From contig NZ_CANRKH010000007.1 in the NCBI RefSeq assembly GCF_947631165.1, positions 1 through 64,000 of the forward strand: 64,000 nucleotides of DNA. Reading direction: 5' to 3'. The position numbers and the translations under genes were made by a program. The notes beneath the pieces are model-generated. The model was not told the origin of the DNA. It saw only the letters and a program-made list of their open reading frames with translations, and did not search any database. This document shows, one piece after another, positions 1-9,391 of the stretch (the first letter of the stretch is position 1; each line of letters starts with the position of its first letter). Source of the DNA: an uncultured Dysosmobacter sp. (GTDB lineage Bacteria; Bacillota; Clostridia; Oscillospirales; Oscillospiraceae).

Positions 1-171
1 TGGACCGAGGAAGAGGTGGATAAGCAGCTCCACCAGATCATGAATACGATCTACACCATGAGCGTGGAGGCCGCTGAAAAGTACGGCCTTGGCTACAATC
101 TGGTGGCGGGCGCCAATATCGCCGGCTTCCAGCGGGTCGCCGACGCCATGATGGCCCAGGGTATCTTCTAA
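1..171 (+). CDS. gdhA: NADP-type glutamate dehydrogenase, C-terminal end (partial)
   Basis: Only the last 56 codons lie in the window; the 5' part is upstream of base 1. The reading frame starts at base 1 and ends with TAA at 169-171. The tail (WTEEEVDKQLHQIM, then LVAGANIAGFQRVADAMMAQG) matches the conserved C-terminus of hexameric glutamate dehydrogenases, which interconvert 2-oxoglutarate plus ammonia and glutamate in the cytoplasm. A strong terminator follows within 25 bases, so the gene ends its transcription unit. Identity is well supported by the GANIAGF-ADAM signature, but cofactor preference (NADP versus NAD) is inferred from the family and cannot be read from this fragment. Confidence 0.88.
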   Translation, partial: WTEEEVDKQLHQIMNTIYTMSVEAAEKYGLGYNLVAGANIAGFQRVADAMMAQGIF

Positions 172-191
172 GCGTTTTCCGAGATGTCAAA

Positions 192-225
192 AGGTCTGGC
201 AGGGATCTCCTGCCAGACCTTTTTT
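192..225 (+). terminator. Intrinsic terminator of gdhA
   Basis: A perfect 12-bp stem (192-203 with 209-220, loop GATCT) is followed by a run of six T. It sits 20 bases after the gdhA stop. Confidence 0.9.
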
Positions 226-301
226 CAGGAATCAGCAATATCCCAGTCCGCCCGCCCGCTTGGTGATTAGAGTCCAGACCTCCAACGCAGCTGGCGTTCT
301 T

Positions 302-1351
302 TCATCCATCTCTTTCCCCGCTCACGAACGCGCCGCCGGGCAGCTCCCTGGCCCCGGCAGGACCTCCTTTCGATCCATTCTCCAGCGCATCCTCGGTGAC
401 GGACGGCTGCGGCTCCACCGGCGTCCAGGCAGGCTGTGCGTCCTCCCCTGCCGCCTCCCGCAGCTCCGCCTCCGTCTCCGGCGGCTCGTCTCCATTGGGG
501 ACGTTCTCCCGCAGGTAGTCCATCACCTCGTCCAACGTTGCGGCATCGGCAATGTCTGCGTAAACAGTTCGTTCAAAAGACAATCCCTTGCCAGTGTCCA
601 GGAACAGGAAGCGGATCCCCTCCTCAAAATACAGCTCCGCCAGATCCCCATAAGCGAAAAAGCCGTCTCCGGCGCTCCAGCCCGCCTCCTGTCCGGCCCA
701 GCGGGGCATAAAGACGGCGTCGCTGCCCTCCTGGAGCTTTTCCAGGTCCCCGGAGACGGAGCTGCCAGATAGGCCCAGGACCCCCGGATACAGCACATTG
801 TAGATATCGCCTGTCCCCAGCTGGCCCCGGATGCAGTCCGTCACCTCTACCGAAGCCACGGTATAATAGGCCGCCTCTTTGCCGGCCATCACCTCAAAGC
901 ACCGCAGATTCCGCACGGTGCCCCGAAAGACAGCGGTATCCATAGCTAAAATTTCCTCCGGCTCCAGCCAGGCAAGGCAGGCGGAACTGCGGTTCTGCGC
1001 CGGCGCCTTGTTCGCCGCAGCCTGGGGATCGGCGCCCTCCACGGCCAGTTCCGACCACTTCACGCCGGTAGAGCGGATGGGCCGGGCCTCCGCATCCTCC
1101 GGCGTGCTCTCCGGTGTGGAATAGTGGCTGCCGTCCAATCTGCTGTCCTCGATCAGGCCCGTTCCCTCGTCAATCATCCCGGCAGGCCGCAGCCTGTTCA
1201 TAGCAAGGCCCGCTGCCAGCACCACCGCCAGGCAGGCCGCCAAAGCCCCGTACCGCCGCCAGCGGAACGGCTGCTTTTTCGTTTTTTCCGCTTCTTCCGC
1301 CTGGTCCTCCCGAATCTGGCCCACAGCGCGGAACAGTTCTTCTCTTGTCAT
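302..1351 (-). CDS. Membrane-anchored anti-sigma-factor-like protein
   Basis: A 349-residue protein with a short, charged cytoplasmic N-terminus (about 1-33), one transmembrane helix (about 34-53, rich in Ala/Leu/Val) and a long predicted extracytoplasmic part with no family motif that I recognise. The start overlaps the stop of the preceding ECF sigma gene by four bases (ATGA), so the two are translationally coupled. Single-pass proteins of this layout next to an ECF sigma gene in Clostridia usually hold the sigma factor at the membrane until a signal is sensed; that role is inferred from position and topology, not from a recognised zinc-anti-sigma motif (no HxxxCxxC seen). The extracellular part probably carries the sensor function. 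Confidence 0.6.
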   Translation of the reverse strand: MTREELFRAVGQIREDQAEEAEKTKKQPFRWRRYGALAACLAVVLAAGLAMNRLRPAGMIDEGTGLIEDSRLDGSHYSTPESTPEDAEARPIRSTGVKWSELAVEGADPQAAANKAPAQNRSSACLAWLEPEEILAMDTAVFRGTVRNLRCFEVMAGKEAAYYTVASVEVTDCIRGQLGTGDIYNVLYPGVLGLSGSSVSGDLEKLQEGSDAVFMPRWAGQEAGWSAGDGFFAYGDLAELYFEEGIRFLFLDTGKGLSFERTVYADIADAATLDEVMDYLRENVPNGDEPPETEAELREAAGEDAQPAWTPVEPQPSVTEDALENGSKGGPAGARELPGGAFVSGERDG

Positions 1352-1902
1352 AGATCATACCCCTCTCGTATCAGGTATTCCCGCAGGCCCTTTCGGGTCC
1401 GGTGGAGCAGAGACCGGATCTTGGCTTGGGTATAGCCAGTGGCCTCCCCGATCTCCGCCATGGTCTCACAGTGCCAGTACCGGCGCAGAAAGGCCCGCCG
1501 CGCCGCCGGAGAAACGGTATCCAGATACGCTGAGATGCTCTCCCCCAGCCGCCGCAGGTCAAAGTCCTCCCCTGCCGGGTCGCCGCCCACGCACTCCGCC
1601 AGTTCCTCAAGCACCAGCTCGAAATCACCGCATCGCCGCCGGGCCGTGTTATAGCTGTACCGGTCCAGAGCCGTGTTTCGGGCAATGCGGCCCAAAAACA
1701 CCGCCAGCTTGGCAGGCCGCTGGGGCGGTATGGCGTTCCAGGCCCCCAGCCAGGTGTCGTTCAGGCACTCCTCGCCGTCCCGGCCGTCTCCCAGAACCCG
1801 CCGGATGATAGCGCCGCAGTATCCGCCGTATTTGGCCGCCGTAGCCTGGATAGCCTCCTCCGACCGCGCCCAGTACAGGGCGATGATATCCTTGTCCTCC
1901 AT
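1348..1902 (-). CDS. ECF-type RNA polymerase sigma factor
   Basis: A 184-residue sigma-70 family protein with only regions 2 and 4, the extracytoplasmic-function architecture. Region 2 covers about residues 10-80 (the DGEECLNDTWLGAWN segment corresponds to the conserved core-binding helix) and region 4 about 110-175, ending in a helix-turn-helix with TGYTQAKIRSLLHRTRKGL. It directs core polymerase to a small regulon. The ATG at 1902 is preceded by AAGGAAGTG at a good distance. It is the first gene of a two-gene operon with the membrane protein that presumably controls it. Target promoters and signal are unknown; the family call is firm. Confidence 0.88.
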   Translation of the reverse strand: MEDKDIIALYWARSEEAIQATAAKYGGYCGAIIRRVLGDGRDGEECLNDTWLGAWNAIPPQRPAKLAVFLGRIARNTALDRYSYNTARRRCGDFELVLEELAECVGGDPAGEDFDLRRLGESISAYLDTVSPAARRAFLRRYWHCETMAEIGEATGYTQAKIRSLLHRTRKGLREYLIREGYDL

Positions 1903-2013
1903 GCCGTCACTTCCTTTTGAAAGCTGCTTTCACCCATATAGTCGGCAAAAGCCCGCCCTTTGTCGCGCAGGCTGGGAAATTTTTTGCAGGAAACGGACCG
2001 CTCCCACCGGAAC

Positions 2014-2051
2014 AAAGCGCCTGGAACACACAGTGTATCCCAGGCGCTTTT
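2014..2051 (-). terminator. Hairpin downstream of the phosphopantetheinyl transferase gene
   Basis: An 11-bp perfect stem (2014-2024 with 2040-2050) with a 15-base loop. On the minus strand it follows the end of the transferase gene and precedes the sigma gene, but has only a short T run (TTTG), so it may be a weak terminator or a processing hairpin. Confidence 0.4.
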
Positions 2052-2143
2052 CACATGGAGAAATGAAAACCATGCCGCCATCCCCTTGGTGTCATCCGAA
2101 CTTTCTGAAATCAGGTGCGGGACCTTCCCTGTCCGATGTGGGA

Positions 2144-2740
2144 TCACAAGGCCAGCATCTCCGTCAAAGAGAGAACCCGCGCCCTGCCAACGGTCTGACC
2201 CGCGCCGGCAGACACGCCCGCCGCATAGCCGGGGAACAGCTCCAGCGGACGGTAGGTCTCGTCCGGCGCCAGCGGTGGCTCCTCTCGCAGGAAGGCTCCC
2301 ACGCCCCGGCCGGTGCGCTTTCCCCGGGCCTCCCGCCGGACCCAGAGGCGGAAAAATTCCTCCTCCGCTGGTGCGCCCATCCGGGCCAGAAGCCGCCTGC
2401 TCACTGGGCGGAACGCTTGGATATCGACCCCGATGGGCTGGTCTGACACGCCCGCCAGCACCGCCCCGGCGGTGTGGCTGACGCTGAAGCACACCTGGGG
2501 CCAGTCCGGAAAAAAGGGCTTGCCCAGAGGCGTGGTCTCCATCAAAGGAAGTTCCCGCCACTGGTACTGTTCTTCCAGCGCCCGGCGTAATATCCAATAG
2601 GCACACAGGATCTCCGCCTGCTTCTCCGGCGGGCCTGACAGACGATGCCGCCGCTCCAGCGGCAAGGCCTCCAGCAGTTTGGCCCGCTCCCCCGCCGTCA
2701 GGGGCCGGTCCAGCCGGGCGGCCCAAAGCGTGATGGCCAC
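2144..2740 (-). CDS. 4'-phosphopantetheinyl transferase (Sfp type)
   Basis: A 198-residue enzyme that moves the phosphopantetheine arm from CoA to a serine of carrier proteins (acyl-carrier or peptidyl-carrier). Visible family motifs, in order: PLGKPFF (about 71-77), FSVSHT (about 85-90), the magnesium site IGVDI with Asp106, and WVRREARGK (133-141), the local form of the W-x-K-E-A-x-x-K motif. The residue two after Asp106, often a second acidic magnesium ligand, is Gln here, a variation seen in some members. No carrier-protein or synthase genes lie beside it, so its substrate cannot be read from context. It stands alone between the sigma operon and dnaG, which is divergent. Confidence 0.85.
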   Translation of the reverse strand: MAITLWAARLDRPLTAGERAKLLEALPLERRHRLSGPPEKQAEILCAYWILRRALEEQYQWRELPLMETTPLGKPFFPDWPQVCFSVSHTAGAVLAGVSDQPIGVDIQAFRPVSRRLLARMGAPAEEEFFRLWVRREARGKRTGRGVGAFLREEPPLAPDETYRPLELFPGYAAGVSAGAGQTVGRARVLSLTEMLAL

Positions 2741-3018
2741 GATGGCTCCCCTCCCTTGGTTTTTTCTTTATTCTACCGGCTTTTCCCCCCCCTGTAAAGC
2801 CCGGGGCATCATCAAGGGGGCTGAAAAAACCTTGTCAAGCCCTCTTTTTGATTTTGAGCTGGTATGAGCGTACAAAATTTTCGAAAAAAATTTGTGAAAA
2901 AAAGAGGAAAATTAAAAAGTGCGGGGTATAGTATTGATAATCCTGTTTTTATCCCCGCCCAGCGGGGGTATGACGGCCGGATATCCTGGCTAAACTGAAC
3001 GAAAGGAGGGACCCGGCT

Positions 3019-4803
3019 TTGGCATTCCCGCAGAGCTTTCTGGACGAGCTGATCGCCCGCAGCGACATTGTGGATGTGGTGGGCAGCTATGTGCAGCTGA
3101 CCCGCAAAGGCTCCAACCTCTTCGGCCTGTGTCCCTTCCACAGTGAAAAGACCGGCTCCTTCTCCGTCTCCCCCGACAAGCAGATCTACCACTGCTTCGG
3201 CTGCAAAAAGGGCGGCGGCGTCATCAACTTCATCATGGAGGAGGAGAACCTCACCTTTCCCGAGGCGGTGCGCTTCCTGGCCAAGCGGGCCGGTATGGAG
3301 GTCCCGGAAGAACAGGGCGACCGGGAGGCAGGGCGCCGCCGCCAGCGGCTGCTGGACCTGAACCGGGACGCCGCCCGCTTCTATTACCAGCTTCTTCAGC
3401 AGCCCGAGGGCCGGGCGGTGCAGGAATATCTGGACCGCCGCAGGATCCGCAGGGCCACCGCCGTGAAGTTCGGCATGGGCGCCTCGCTGGATTCCTGGGA
3501 CACCCTGCTGACCGCCATGACGAAAAGGGGCTACACCAAGACTGAGCTGCTGGAGGCGGGTCTGGTGGTGCAGAACAAGAACGGCGGCCTGTACGACAAG
3601 TTCCGCAACCGCCTGATGCTCCCGGTGATCGACACCCGGGGGGATGTGGTGGCCTTCGGCAGCCGGGTTTTGGACAAGTCTGAGCCAAAATACATGAACT
3701 CCTCCGAAACGCCGGTGTATTCCAAACGGCGGGTCCTGTACGGATTGAACCTGGCGAAAAAGAGCAAGCGGCCCAACATCATCCTCTGCGAGGGCAACCT
3801 GGACATTGTAACGCTGCACCAGGCGGGCTTCGACAACGCGGTGGCCTCCATGGGCACGGCGCTGACGGTGGAGCAGATCCGGCTCCTCTCCCGCTTTACC
3901 AAGGAGCTGGTGCTGTGCTACGACAACGACAACGCCGGAAAGATCGCCACGGAGCGGGCCTTGCAGCTTTTGAACAACTCTGAATTCTCCGTCAAGGTCC
4001 TGCAGCTTCCCCGGCGGCTGGTGGACGGCGAATATATCAAGCAGGACGCCGACGACTTCATCAAGTTCCAGGGGCCGGACGCCTTTGAGCGGCTGCTGAC
4101 CGGCAGCGAGAACGGCGTGGAGTTCCGGATGGCCCAGGTGGCCGGGAAGTATGACCTGGCCAGCGACGAGGCCAGGGTAGCCTACTGCGGAGAGATCAGC
4201 GAGCTGCTGGCCTCTCTGCCCAACGCGGTGGAGCGGGAGATCTACACCGTCCGGGCCGCTGAGACCGCCAAGATCACGCCGGACGCCATGAAGCTGGAGG
4301 TCCAACGGGCCTTTAAGCGCCGCCTTTCCCAAGAAAAGCGGGCAGCGCTGCGGCGGGAGCTGAATCCGGCAGTCCAGGCCCAGCCCAAGGAGCGGGCCTT
4401 CCGCTATGACAACATCCGCTCCGCCAAGGCGGAGGAGGGCATCCTGCGGCTGCTGCTGATGGACGCCAGCCTCTTCCCCCCGGAGCTGTCCCTGACGCCG
4501 GAGCAGTTCTCCTCCCCCTTGCTGGGCAAGGTCTACGGCCTGCTGCGGCAGGCCCAGGCGGCGGGACGCATACCCTCCGCGGCGGTCCTCACAGGGGAGC
4601 TTACCAACGAGGAGATGAGCCACCTCACCGCCGTCTGCCAGCAGCCGGAATCGGCCCGGAACGGAAAACAGGCCCTGGCGGATTACATACGCGTCGTACA
4701 GACAGAGGCGAGCAAACGGGCCGGCGGAGGGAATTTGGACCCCCTGCTGGCGGCGACAGAAAAATACAAAGACAAAAAGAGAGGAAAGCAGCATGGCGAA
4801 TAA
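3019..4803 (+). CDS. dnaG: DNA primase
   Basis: A 594-residue primase, the usual length, which makes the RNA primers for chromosome replication. The N-terminal CHC2 zinc finger is intact (Cys38, His41, Cys59, Cys62), followed by the Toprim catalytic core with ILCEGNLD (about 256-262) and [10 protein letters not shown] (about 299-308). A C-terminal part contacts the replicative helicase. The start is a TTG at 3019: AAAGGAGGG lies at 3002-3010, eight bases upstream, and no better-placed ATG exists. The last 11 bases overlap rpoD, the classical macromolecular-synthesis operon pairing. The AT-rich leader upstream (2850-3000) should hold its promoter; TATAGT at about 2925 could be a -10, but I find no convincing -35. 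Confidence 0.97.
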   Translation: MAFPQSFLDELIARSDIVDVVGSYVQLTRKGSNLFGLCPFHSEKTGSFSVSPDKQIYHCFGCKKGGGVINFIMEEENLTFPEAVRFLAKRAGMEVPEEQGDREAGRRRQRLLDLNRDAARFYYQLLQQPEGRAVQEYLDRRRIRRATAVKFGMGASLDSWDTLLTAMTKRGYTKTELLEAGLVVQNKNGGLYDKFRNRLMLPVIDTRGDVVAFGSRVLDKSEPKYMNSSETPVYSKRRVLYGLNLAKKSKRPNIILCEGNLDIVTLHQAGFDNAVASMGTALTVEQIRLLSRFTKELVLCYDNDNAGKIATERALQLLNNSEFSVKVLQLPRRLVDGEYIKQDADDFIKFQGPDAFERLLTGSENGVEFRMAQVAGKYDLASDEARVAYCGEISELLASLPNAVEREIYTVRAAETAKITPDAMKLEVQRAFKRRLSQEKRAALRRELNPAVQAQPKERAFRYDNIRSAKAEEGILRLLLMDASLFPPELSLTPEQFSSPLLGKVYGLLRQAQAAGRIPSAAVLTGELTNEEMSHLTAVCQQPESARNGKQALADYIRVVQTEASKRAGGGNLDPLLAATEKYKDKKRGKQHGE

Positions 4804-6253
4804 AAAGGAATTGACCCCCGAGGAGCTGGAGCAGCAGGCGGACGCCCTCCTGGCCGCCGCCGACGCCGCCGACGCGGAGATCACCGCTCCGGCAGAGGCC
4901 CGCAAGCCCGCGAAGAAGTCCGGGAAGAAAAAGGAAGCGGAGCCGGAAGAGCCTCCCCGCCTCCTGACCGACGAGGAGGCAAAAAAGGCCGGCATCCTCC
5001 GCCTGGACGACAAGCAGGTGGCGGCGCTGCCCGCCTCCGGCTGGCTCATCAACAATGAGAAGCTGCGGGAGCTGCTGGCCAAGGGCAAAAAGAAAGGCAA
5101 GCTGGAATCCGCCGAGCTGATGGAGGCCGTGGACGACCTGAACCTGGAAGGCGAGCAGATGGACCAGCTGTACGACTCCCTGGAGGCGCTGAATATCGAC
5201 ATCAGCACCGACGAGGACCTTCTGGCGGACCTGCCGGAGGAGGGTCCTGCCGCCGAGGAGATCGCCGACGTGGAGGAAGAGGAGCTGGTAGATCCCAATA
5301 CCCTGGTCAACAACTTCTCCATCGACGATCCCGTACGGATGTATCTGAAGGAGATCGGCAAGGTGCCGCTGCTCTCCCCCGACGAGGAGGTCACGCTGGC
5401 CCAGGCCATGTCCGCGGGCAACGCGGCGGCGGAAAGGCTGGAGGCGCTGAAAGCGGCCCGGGAGGCCGGCGAGGCCGTGGAGATCACCGCTGAGGAAGAG
5501 GCGGCCCTGAAAAAGGACCACAAGGCCGGTGAAGCCGCTAAGCAGAAGCTTGCGGAGGCCAACCTCCGGCTGGTGGTGTCCATCGCCAAGCGCTATGTGG
5601 GCCGGGGCATGCTGTTCCTGGACCTGATCCAGGAGGGCAACCTGGGCCTCATCAAGGCCGTGGAGAAATTCGACTACACCAAGGGCTATAAGTTCTCCAC
5701 CTATGCCACCTGGTGGATCCGGCAGGCCATCACCCGGGCCATTGCCGACCAGGCCCGCACCATCCGCATCCCCGTCCATATGGTAGAGACCATCAACAAG
5801 GTCATCCGGGTCAGCCGCCAGCTTTTGCAGGAGCTGGGCCACGACCCCTCCCCCAACGAGATCGCCGCCGAGATGAATATGCCGGTGGATAAGGTCCGGG
5901 AGATCCTGAAGATCGCCCAGGAGCCGGTCTCCCTGGAGACCCCCATCGGCGAGGAGGAAGATTCCCACCTGGGCGACTTCATCCCCGACGAGGGCGCCTC
6001 CGAACCCAGCGAGGCCGCCAGCTTCACCCTGCTGAAGGAGCAGCTGATGGACGTTCTCTCCACCCTGACTCCCCGGGAGGAAAAGGTGCTGAAGCTGCGC
6101 TTCGGCATCGAGGACGGCCGCACCCGCACCCTGGAGGAAGTGGGCAAGGAGTTCAACGTGACCCGGGAGCGCATCCGCCAGATCGAGGCCAAAGCCCTGC
6201 GAAAGCTGCGCCACCCCAGCAGAAGCAAAAAGCTCAAGGATTTTCTCAACTGA
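4793..6253 (+). CDS. rpoD: Primary (housekeeping) RNA polymerase sigma factor
   Basis: A 486-residue group 1 sigma factor (SigA). A long, charged, Ala/Glu/Lys-rich N-terminus (about 1-170) precedes region 1.2 ([17 protein letters not shown], about 178-195), region 2 with [17 protein letters not shown] and the -10-melting segment [10 protein letters not shown] (about 257-315), region 3, and region 4.2 with the -35-binding helix [17 protein letters not shown] near the end. It recognises most promoters in the cell, including the TTGACA/TATAAT-like ones noted in this window. It overlaps dnaG by 11 bases. An oddity lies just downstream: the final 14 codons plus stop occur a second time at 6416-6461 with synonymous changes only. 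Confidence 0.97.
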   Translation: MANKKELTPEELEQQADALLAAADAADAEITAPAEARKPAKKSGKKKEAEPEEPPRLLTDEEAKKAGILRLDDKQVAALPASGWLINNEKLRELLAKGKKKGKLESAELMEAVDDLNLEGEQMDQLYDSLEALNIDISTDEDLLADLPEEGPAAEEIADVEEEELVDPNTLVNNFSIDDPVRMYLKEIGKVPLLSPDEEVTLAQAMSAGNAAAERLEALKAAREAGEAVEITAEEEAALKKDHKAGEAAKQKLAEANLRLVVSIAKRYVGRGMLFLDLIQEGNLGLIKAVEKFDYTKGYKFSTYATWWIRQAITRAIADQARTIRIPVHMVETINKVIRVSRQLLQELGHDPSPNEIAAEMNMPVDKVREILKIAQEPVSLETPIGEEEDSHLGDFIPDEGASEPSEAASFTLLKEQLMDVLSTLTPREEKVLKLRFGIEDGRTRTLEEVGKEFNVTRERIRQIEAKALRKLRHPSRSKKLKDFLN

Positions 6254-6461
6254 TCTTTGGCCGAAAAGGCATTCCGCCCTGGGCGCAGCTTTCGCATAAA
6301 AGGGGACCCCAGAAAGGCCCAGCGAAGCGGGCTTTCTGGGGAGAGGAGGCGCGGCGCAGGGAGCGGCACTTGCCGCCTGGGGCGAGGGCCGCGATACGGA
6401 GCATGCGCCGACGACGCGCCACCCCAGCAGAAGCAAGAAGCTGAAGGACTTTTTGAACTGA
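6208..6461 (+). repeat. Duplicated 3' end of rpoD flanking a GC-rich insert
   Basis: The 46-base segment at 6208-6253 (end of rpoD with its stop) reappears at 6416-6461, offset 208 bases. About 41 of 46 positions agree, and all differences are synonymous in the rpoD frame: both copies spell [14 protein letters not shown] plus stop. The intervening sequence holds a strong GC-rich hairpin (6307-6341, arms starting CCCCAGAAAG) and no convincing gene. The arrangement looks like a small element inserted at the rpoD 3' end that carried a replacement for the gene terminus. This fills the start of the 335-base gap after rpoD. Confidence 0.8.
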
Positions 6462-6525
6462 AGCCACACAAATACTTTTCATGTGTTTGGACGTAGCCCC
6501 TTCAAACTGACCTGAAAATGAAAAT

Positions 6526-6583
6526 AAGAGCATGACCCTGCGCCGCCGGGAAAACCCTGGGACCGGGTCATGCTCTTGTTTTT
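6526..6583 (+). terminator. Bidirectional terminator between rpoD and the convergent lipoprotein gene
   Basis: A perfect 13-bp stem (6526-6538 with 6565-6577, arms AAGAGCATGACCC) with a 26-base loop. T-rich tracts follow on both strands, suiting both the dnaG-rpoD operon and the convergent gene ending at 6589. Confidence 0.75.
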
Positions 6584-6588
6584 CGCTG

Positions 6589-7827
6589 TCACACGCCGGC
6601 GGGCGGCGCCTCCCATTCCACCAGCGGGACAGCTTCGTCGTAAGATACGTTGTATTGATAGCATTGGTTTTTCCAGAAGGACACTGCGAAGGTATCTCCC
6701 CATCCCCCGACGTGGAACACACCGCCAGTTCCCAGTTCATAGCCGTCACAATAGTTGAGACAGTAAGCATAGACGGTCCCATTCTGTTCGCTGAACACGA
6801 TATACTGGTCCGGCCAGCCCTCCGCGCCGTCCAGCAGGCGCAGAACGCACTCCCGCTGTCCATCGCCGTTCAGGTCTGCCCAAGCCAGCTTTTCGATCTT
6901 CTGCGGCGTATCCGCGTACCGGTCCACGCCGCCGGGGGCCAGATACCGCTCCAGCACCGTCCAGCCGGTGTCGCCGCCAAAGCCGTCGGCGGAGACGCCG
7001 TAAAATTCCGTGCCGTCCTCCAAGACCGCCTGTATGGCAGCCTGGGCCGCCGCGTCCCGGTCCGGGTCCAGTTCCCGCCGTTCCCGCTCCCGGCCATAGT
7101 CATAAATGGGCAGAAGCAGCGGCTGGTCCGCACTGGAATCAAACTCCTCGCCAAAGGTCAGGTCCAAGGTCGTCCGAACCTCCCGCAGGTTTTGACTGTC
7201 GGGGACGATGTCCGCCATTTCCGTATATGCCTCTACCGGCTCCTCGATCCCCTCTTCAAAGACCGTCTCCCATTCCAGCGCACCGTCCGCCAGACTGCCC
7301 TTCTGCACATAGTGGCCACCCATGTGGCCCCAGTTGAAGGCCACGGCGTTCTCTCCCGGCCAGGTGTACAGGCTGGCATGGCCGCTGGAAAAGTCCCCTA
7401 GCTCCGCCACTGCGCCGTCCGCCCAGCCGTAGACAGTGGTGTGATACGCCGCCTCGCTGTCACCATACCGGACCGTCAGCTCCGGTACGCCGTCCTTGTT
7501 AATATCGTAGAGGCAGTAGCCGCTGCTCAGCATTCCAATCTCGTAAGGATATTCGTTGGGGTCATAGTCCGGCCGGTCGATGTCCCGCACTGCCGCCTCC
7601 CGTCTGCACAGCTCCCGCAGGAAGTCCACATAGGTCTGCTGCCAGTCTGCCAGTCCGGATTCGTCATAGGCAAAGTCCAGCTCCCGGCGCTCTCCGGCGC
7701 TTTCCTCCGCCGGGCCTTCCGGCTCTTCCGCCTGAACAGGCGGCTCCTCCGCCTCTGTTCCCTGCGTTTCCGCCCCGCAGCCTGTCAGCAGGCACAGCGC
7801 CAAAACCATCCCCATCCATCGTTTCAT
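6589..7827 (-). CDS. Putative lipoprotein with Asp-rich (EF-hand-like) motifs
   Basis: A 412-residue exported protein. The N-terminus is a lipoprotein signal peptide with lipobox LLTGC (Cys17), followed by a Glu/Pro-rich linker (about 20-45). Two short calcium-loop-like segments are visible, DINKDGVPEL (about 107) and DLNGDGQREC (about 314), of the kind seen in VCBS/EF-hand-like surface repeats. I recognise no enzyme domain. It would be lipidated (lgt lies at 53.2 kb) and held on the outer face of the membrane. The gene is alone, with its own strong promoter that overlaps an inverted repeat, so it may be tightly regulated. Function unknown. Confidence 0.65.
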   Translation of the reverse strand: MKRWMGMVLALCLLTGCGAETQGTEAEEPPVQAEEPEGPAEESAGERRELDFAYDESGLADWQQTYVDFLRELCRREAAVRDIDRPDYDPNEYPYEIGMLSSGYCLYDINKDGVPELTVRYGDSEAAYHTTVYGWADGAVAELGDFSSGHASLYTWPGENAVAFNWGHMGGHYVQKGSLADGALEWETVFEEGIEEPVEAYTEMADIVPDSQNLREVRTTLDLTFGEEFDSSADQPLLLPIYDYGRERERRELDPDRDAAAQAAIQAVLEDGTEFYGVSADGFGGDTGWTVLERYLAPGGVDRYADTPQKIEKLAWADLNGDGQRECVLRLLDGAEGWPDQYIVFSEQNGTVYAYCLNYCDGYELGTGGVFHVGGWGDTFAVSFWKNQCYQYNVSYDEAVPLVEWEAPPAGV

Positions 7828-7831
7828 AGAA

Positions 7832-7887
7832 ACACCGCCTCTATCTGATCTTTACTCAGTATAGAGACGGTGTCGCATTTATGTCAA
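7832..7887 (-). promoter_or_regulatory. Promoter and overlapping inverted repeat of the lipoprotein gene
   Basis: On the minus strand TTGACA (7882-7887) and TATACT (7858-7863) are separated by 18 bases. A 13-bp inverted repeat with one mismatch (7832-7844 and 7861-7873) spans the -10 element and the leader up to the ribosome-binding site. It could be an operator or a 5' leader hairpin. Confidence 0.65.
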
Positions 7888-7919
7888 CTACAATTCAGTA
7901 ACAAACGATGTCAAAACAG

Positions 7920-9236
7920 TTACAGGTCTTTCACGGCTTCCAGCAGCACCGCCCGCTCATTGGGCAGGCCTCCATCCACGACCCTCTCCAAAAGCGTGTT
8001 CAGTGCCCGGCCCACAGCCGGTCCCGACAGGCCCATTTCTGTCAAGTCCTTTCCGTTTACAGCAAGCTGTTTCAGGGAAAAGCAGGCGTCCTCCGCCAGC
8101 AGGCGGTCCAGAATGTCCTCCGCCTTGTCGATCTCCGCCTGCCGGTCCCAGAACTGAGGGGCCTGGGCAAAATTGTCCGCCCGCTTCACCAGGATCAGCC
8201 GCCGCAAGTCCTCCTCTCCCAGGACATTCAGAGCCTTTCGGACACCCCGGTCCGTCCGGGGGATGTCCCGGTCGTGCCACTCCACCAGCCGAGTCACCGT
8301 CTCCCGCAGCTCGTTGGAGCATTTCAGCCGCCGCAGCATTCCGTCAGCCAGGTCCCGGCTGATAGCCGGATGGCCGTAAAAATGGCCCAGGCCTTTTTCA
8401 TCTGCTGTAAAGCAGTTTGGCTTTCCAATGTCGTGGAGCAGCGCGGCACACCGCAGCACCGGGTCCCCCGGTATCCAGTCCACCGCGTGGAGGGTGTGCT
8501 CCCACACGTCGTAGCAGTGGTGGAAATTTTTCTGGTCGAAGCCCACCATGGGCAGCACTTCCGGCCAAAACACGCCCACCACGTCCGGATACTCCCGCAG
8601 CACCGCCGCCGCGTCCTTGCCCTGCAGCAGCTTGAAAAATTCCACCTGGACCCGTTCGGCGGCGATATCCCGCAGCAGCTCCCGATTTTGGTGGATGGCC
8701 GTCGCCGTGCCGGGTTCGATGGAAAATCCCAGCACTGCCGCGAACCGCAGGACCCGCAGGATGCGGAGGGCGTCCTCCTGAAAGCGGCGGTCCGGGTCTC
8801 CCACGCACCGCAGAATGCCCGCCTTCAGATCAGCCTGTCCGCCGAAGGGGTCCCGCAGCGTTCCCCGCAGGTCCATGGCCATGGCGTTGACAGTGAGGTC
8901 CCGCCGGGCCAGGTCCTCTTCCAGCGACCGGGTGAAGGCAACGGAATCCGGCCGCCGGTGGTCGTGATAGGTCCCATCGACCCGGTAGGTGGTGACCTCC
9001 ACGCTCTGATGCTGGGACCGGACCGTCACAGTGCCGTGCTTCAATCCCGTGGGAAAGGCGTGGGGACCGAACACCGCCATGATCTCCTCCGGCAGAGCGC
9101 TGGTGGTCACGTCCCAGTCCTCCGGCTCCCGGCCCAGCAGCGTGTCCCGTACGCAGCCGCCTACGCACCACGCCTCATAGCCCGCCGCCTCCAGGGCCTC
9201 CAGCACGGCCCACACATATTTTGGCGCCTTCGCCAC
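7920..9236 (-). CDS. cca: CCA tRNA nucleotidyltransferase with HD domain
   Basis: A 438-residue class II CCA-adding enzyme, which builds or repairs the 3' CCA end of tRNAs. The head domain shows GGCVRD (about 26-31), the metal-binding DWDVTT (about 40-45) and RRDLTVNAMA (about 111-120), followed by the tRNA-binding motif EDALRILRVLRFA. The C-terminal half carries an HD phosphohydrolase domain (HHCYDVWEHTLHAV, LLHDIGK). The gene is divergent from murC, and a 155-base intergenic region separates them. Family assignment is secure; whether it does CCA or only A addition cannot be told from sequence alone. Confidence 0.93.
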   Translation of the reverse strand: MAKAPKYVWAVLEALEAAGYEAWCVGGCVRDTLLGREPEDWDVTTSALPEEIMAVFGPHAFPTGLKHGTVTVRSQHQSVEVTTYRVDGTYHDHRRPDSVAFTRSLEEDLARRDLTVNAMAMDLRGTLRDPFGGQADLKAGILRCVGDPDRRFQEDALRILRVLRFAAVLGFSIEPGTATAIHQNRELLRDIAAERVQVEFFKLLQGKDAAAVLREYPDVVGVFWPEVLPMVGFDQKNFHHCYDVWEHTLHAVDWIPGDPVLRCAALLHDIGKPNCFTADEKGLGHFYGHPAISRDLADGMLRRLKCSNELRETVTRLVEWHDRDIPRTDRGVRKALNVLGEEDLRRLILVKRADNFAQAPQFWDRQAEIDKAEDILDRLLAEDACFSLKQLAVNGKDLTEMGLSGPAVGRALNTLLERVVDGGLPNERAVLLEAVKDL

Positions 9237-9391
9237 ACTTTCACCTCATTTCCCGTTGCATTTTCAGGGGAACTGCATTATAATAATTGGGCTGTGTCAA
9301 GAATATTTCCTGAAATGAATATGTGATATTATACACCGTTTTTTCCGTTTTCGCAACGCGAAAAGCTTTTTGGAAAGGAAGTTCACGTTCC

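Noticed and set aside
2812-5589. A 925-codon open frame on the minus strand opposite dnaG and rpoD
   Set aside because: It is an antisense artefact of high GC and codon bias: Ser/Ala/Leu-rich with no motif, while both plus-strand genes have complete conserved motifs.
9323-9391. N-terminal extension of MurC
   Set aside because: The upstream in-frame start lies in AT-rich promoter-like sequence and the extra residues are unlike the family; a ribosome-binding site fits ATG 9392.
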